Below, one piece after another: positions 4,601 to 5,137 of a DNA stretch of 5,137 nt. The translations under genes and the position numbers were made by a program. The notes under the pieces were generated by a model. The model was not told where the DNA came from. It ran no database searches and saw nothing but the letters and a program-made list of their open reading frames with translations. The stretch spans positions 1 to 5,137 of the forward strand of contig JAAWCR010000193.1 of NCBI GenBank assembly GCA_022793355.1, given 5' to 3'. This DNA is from Lawsonibacter sp. (GTDB lineage: Bacteria; Bacillota; Clostridia; Oscillospirales; Oscillospiraceae). Every line of letters begins with the position of its first letter. The stretch's first letter is position 1.

Positions 4601-5137
4601 CTAGTTCATATAGTCGATCAGGGACTGGCTGAGCAGCTGGTTGCCGATTTTCAGGGCGGCGTTGTAGCAGTATTGCTGCCAGGAGAGGCCGGTGATGGCA
4701 TCGGCCATGTTCACCTGGTAGACGTCTAGCAGCTGGGTGTTGGTGTCGGTGAGCTGGGTCTCCAGCCGCTCCTGATTGCTGGTGAGGAATACCGACTTGG
4801 CGTCCAGCTCGGAATACTTCTCGCTGAAATTATCCTGGCTCGCCTGTAATTTGTTCAGCAGGCGGTTGGCCTTATCCTCCAGCTGCTTGCTGGTCAGGCC
4901 CGCGGCGCTGTTCTTTGCCAGCGCGGGGTTATAGCCCTGGGGCTCCATAGTCTCGTCCCAGGCGTCGAACACGTCGGCCAGCTCCCGCATGATAAGGGCC
5001 AGGTTCTGGGGGTCGCCGGTGTTGTCCGTCCCCTCGCCCCGGTCCGCGCCGAAGCCGGTAAAGTCAATTCCGCACAGGGCGCTGTTGAAATAGCTGCCGT
5101 TGATGGGGTCGTTGGGCTTCTTCTCCGCCAGGCCCAT
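4601..5137 (-). CDS. flgL: Flagellar hook-filament junction protein FlgL (HAP3), C-terminal 178 residues
   Basis: FlgL is the flagellin-like adaptor joining hook (through FlgK) to filament. The visible part is the C-terminal half. LALIMRELADVFDAWDE (about 47-63) resembles the FlgL/flagellin 'F..L..L...L' helix, and a long helical, coiled-coil-prone stretch runs through LEDKANRLLNKLQASQDNFS and NQERLETQLTDTNTQL. The C-terminus VNMADAITGLSWQQYCYNAA, then KIGNQLLSQSLIDYMN, matches the FlgL end 'D.AEAI..L..QQ..Y.AAL..G..I...SLLDYL'. A FlgK or flagellin C-terminus fits less well. The gene runs off the right edge; the ATG at 5135-5137 is very probably an internal Met, because FlgL proteins are about 300 residues or longer. 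It is the first of the flgL-DUF6470-(pseudogene)-fliW-csrA series. Confidence 0.9.
   Translation of the reverse strand: MGLAEKKPNDPINGSYFNSALCGIDFTGFGADRGEGTDNTGDPQNLALIMRELADVFDAWDETMEPQGYNPALAKNSAAGLTSKQLEDKANRLLNKLQASQDNFSEKYSELDAKSVFLTSNQERLETQLTDTNTQLLDVYQVNMADAITGLSWQQYCYNAALKIGNQLLSQSLIDYMN

Overview
The window is a piece of a flagellar gene cluster in which every gene lies on the minus strand. Read in the direction of transcription, from high to low coordinates, the order is flgL (5' end missing), a DUF6470/YviE-type gene, a short decayed gene, fliW, csrA, a 433-base intergenic region with a terminator and two promoters, flgB, flgC, fliE and fliF (3' end missing). The gene order flgL-yviE-fliW-csrA is that of Bacillota. 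The fairly GC-rich coding sequence, GTG and TTG starts and strong AGGAGG-type ribosome binding sites suggest a motile clostridial lineage, perhaps a gut Oscillospirales relative. That assignment is inference from style and synteny only.

Right part (about 3868-5137): the C-terminal half of the hook-filament junction protein FlgL is followed, after a 124-base structured gap, by a 202-residue DUF6470 protein of unknown function. Its leader carries a small hairpin whose loop fits the ANGGAN motif recognised by CsrA/RsmA proteins, just upstream of a GGA-containing ribosome binding site.

Middle part (about 2681-3867): downstream of the DUF6470 gene are roughly 330 bases that read as protein only if frames are changed, and I call them a pseudogene. 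A GC-rich hairpin then precedes fliW. FliW and CsrA form the partner switch known from Bacillus subtilis: FliW binds flagellin and, when free, sequesters CsrA, which otherwise represses translation of flagellar mRNA. The two genes overlap by 7 bases and csrA ends at a probable intrinsic terminator.

Left part (1-2480): two matching sigma-A-type promoters (TTGCAT, 17-base spacer, TATAAT) lie upstream of flgB. The upstream one is abutted by a perfect 6+6 inverted repeat that could be an operator. They would drive flgB-flgC-fliE-fliF, which encode proximal rod proteins, the MS-ring/rod adaptor and the MS ring. fliF must begin at a TTG codon.

The genes cover rod and MS-ring assembly (flgB, flgC, fliE, fliF), the hook-filament junction (flgL) and post-transcriptional coupling of filament assembly to translation (fliW, csrA). 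No flagellin gene follows csrA here; the rod operon does. I see no mobile element, CRISPR array, tRNA or rRNA. The items most worth following up are the candidate CsrA site before DUF6470, the structured fliW leader, the palindrome and tandem promoters before flgB, and the decayed gene.
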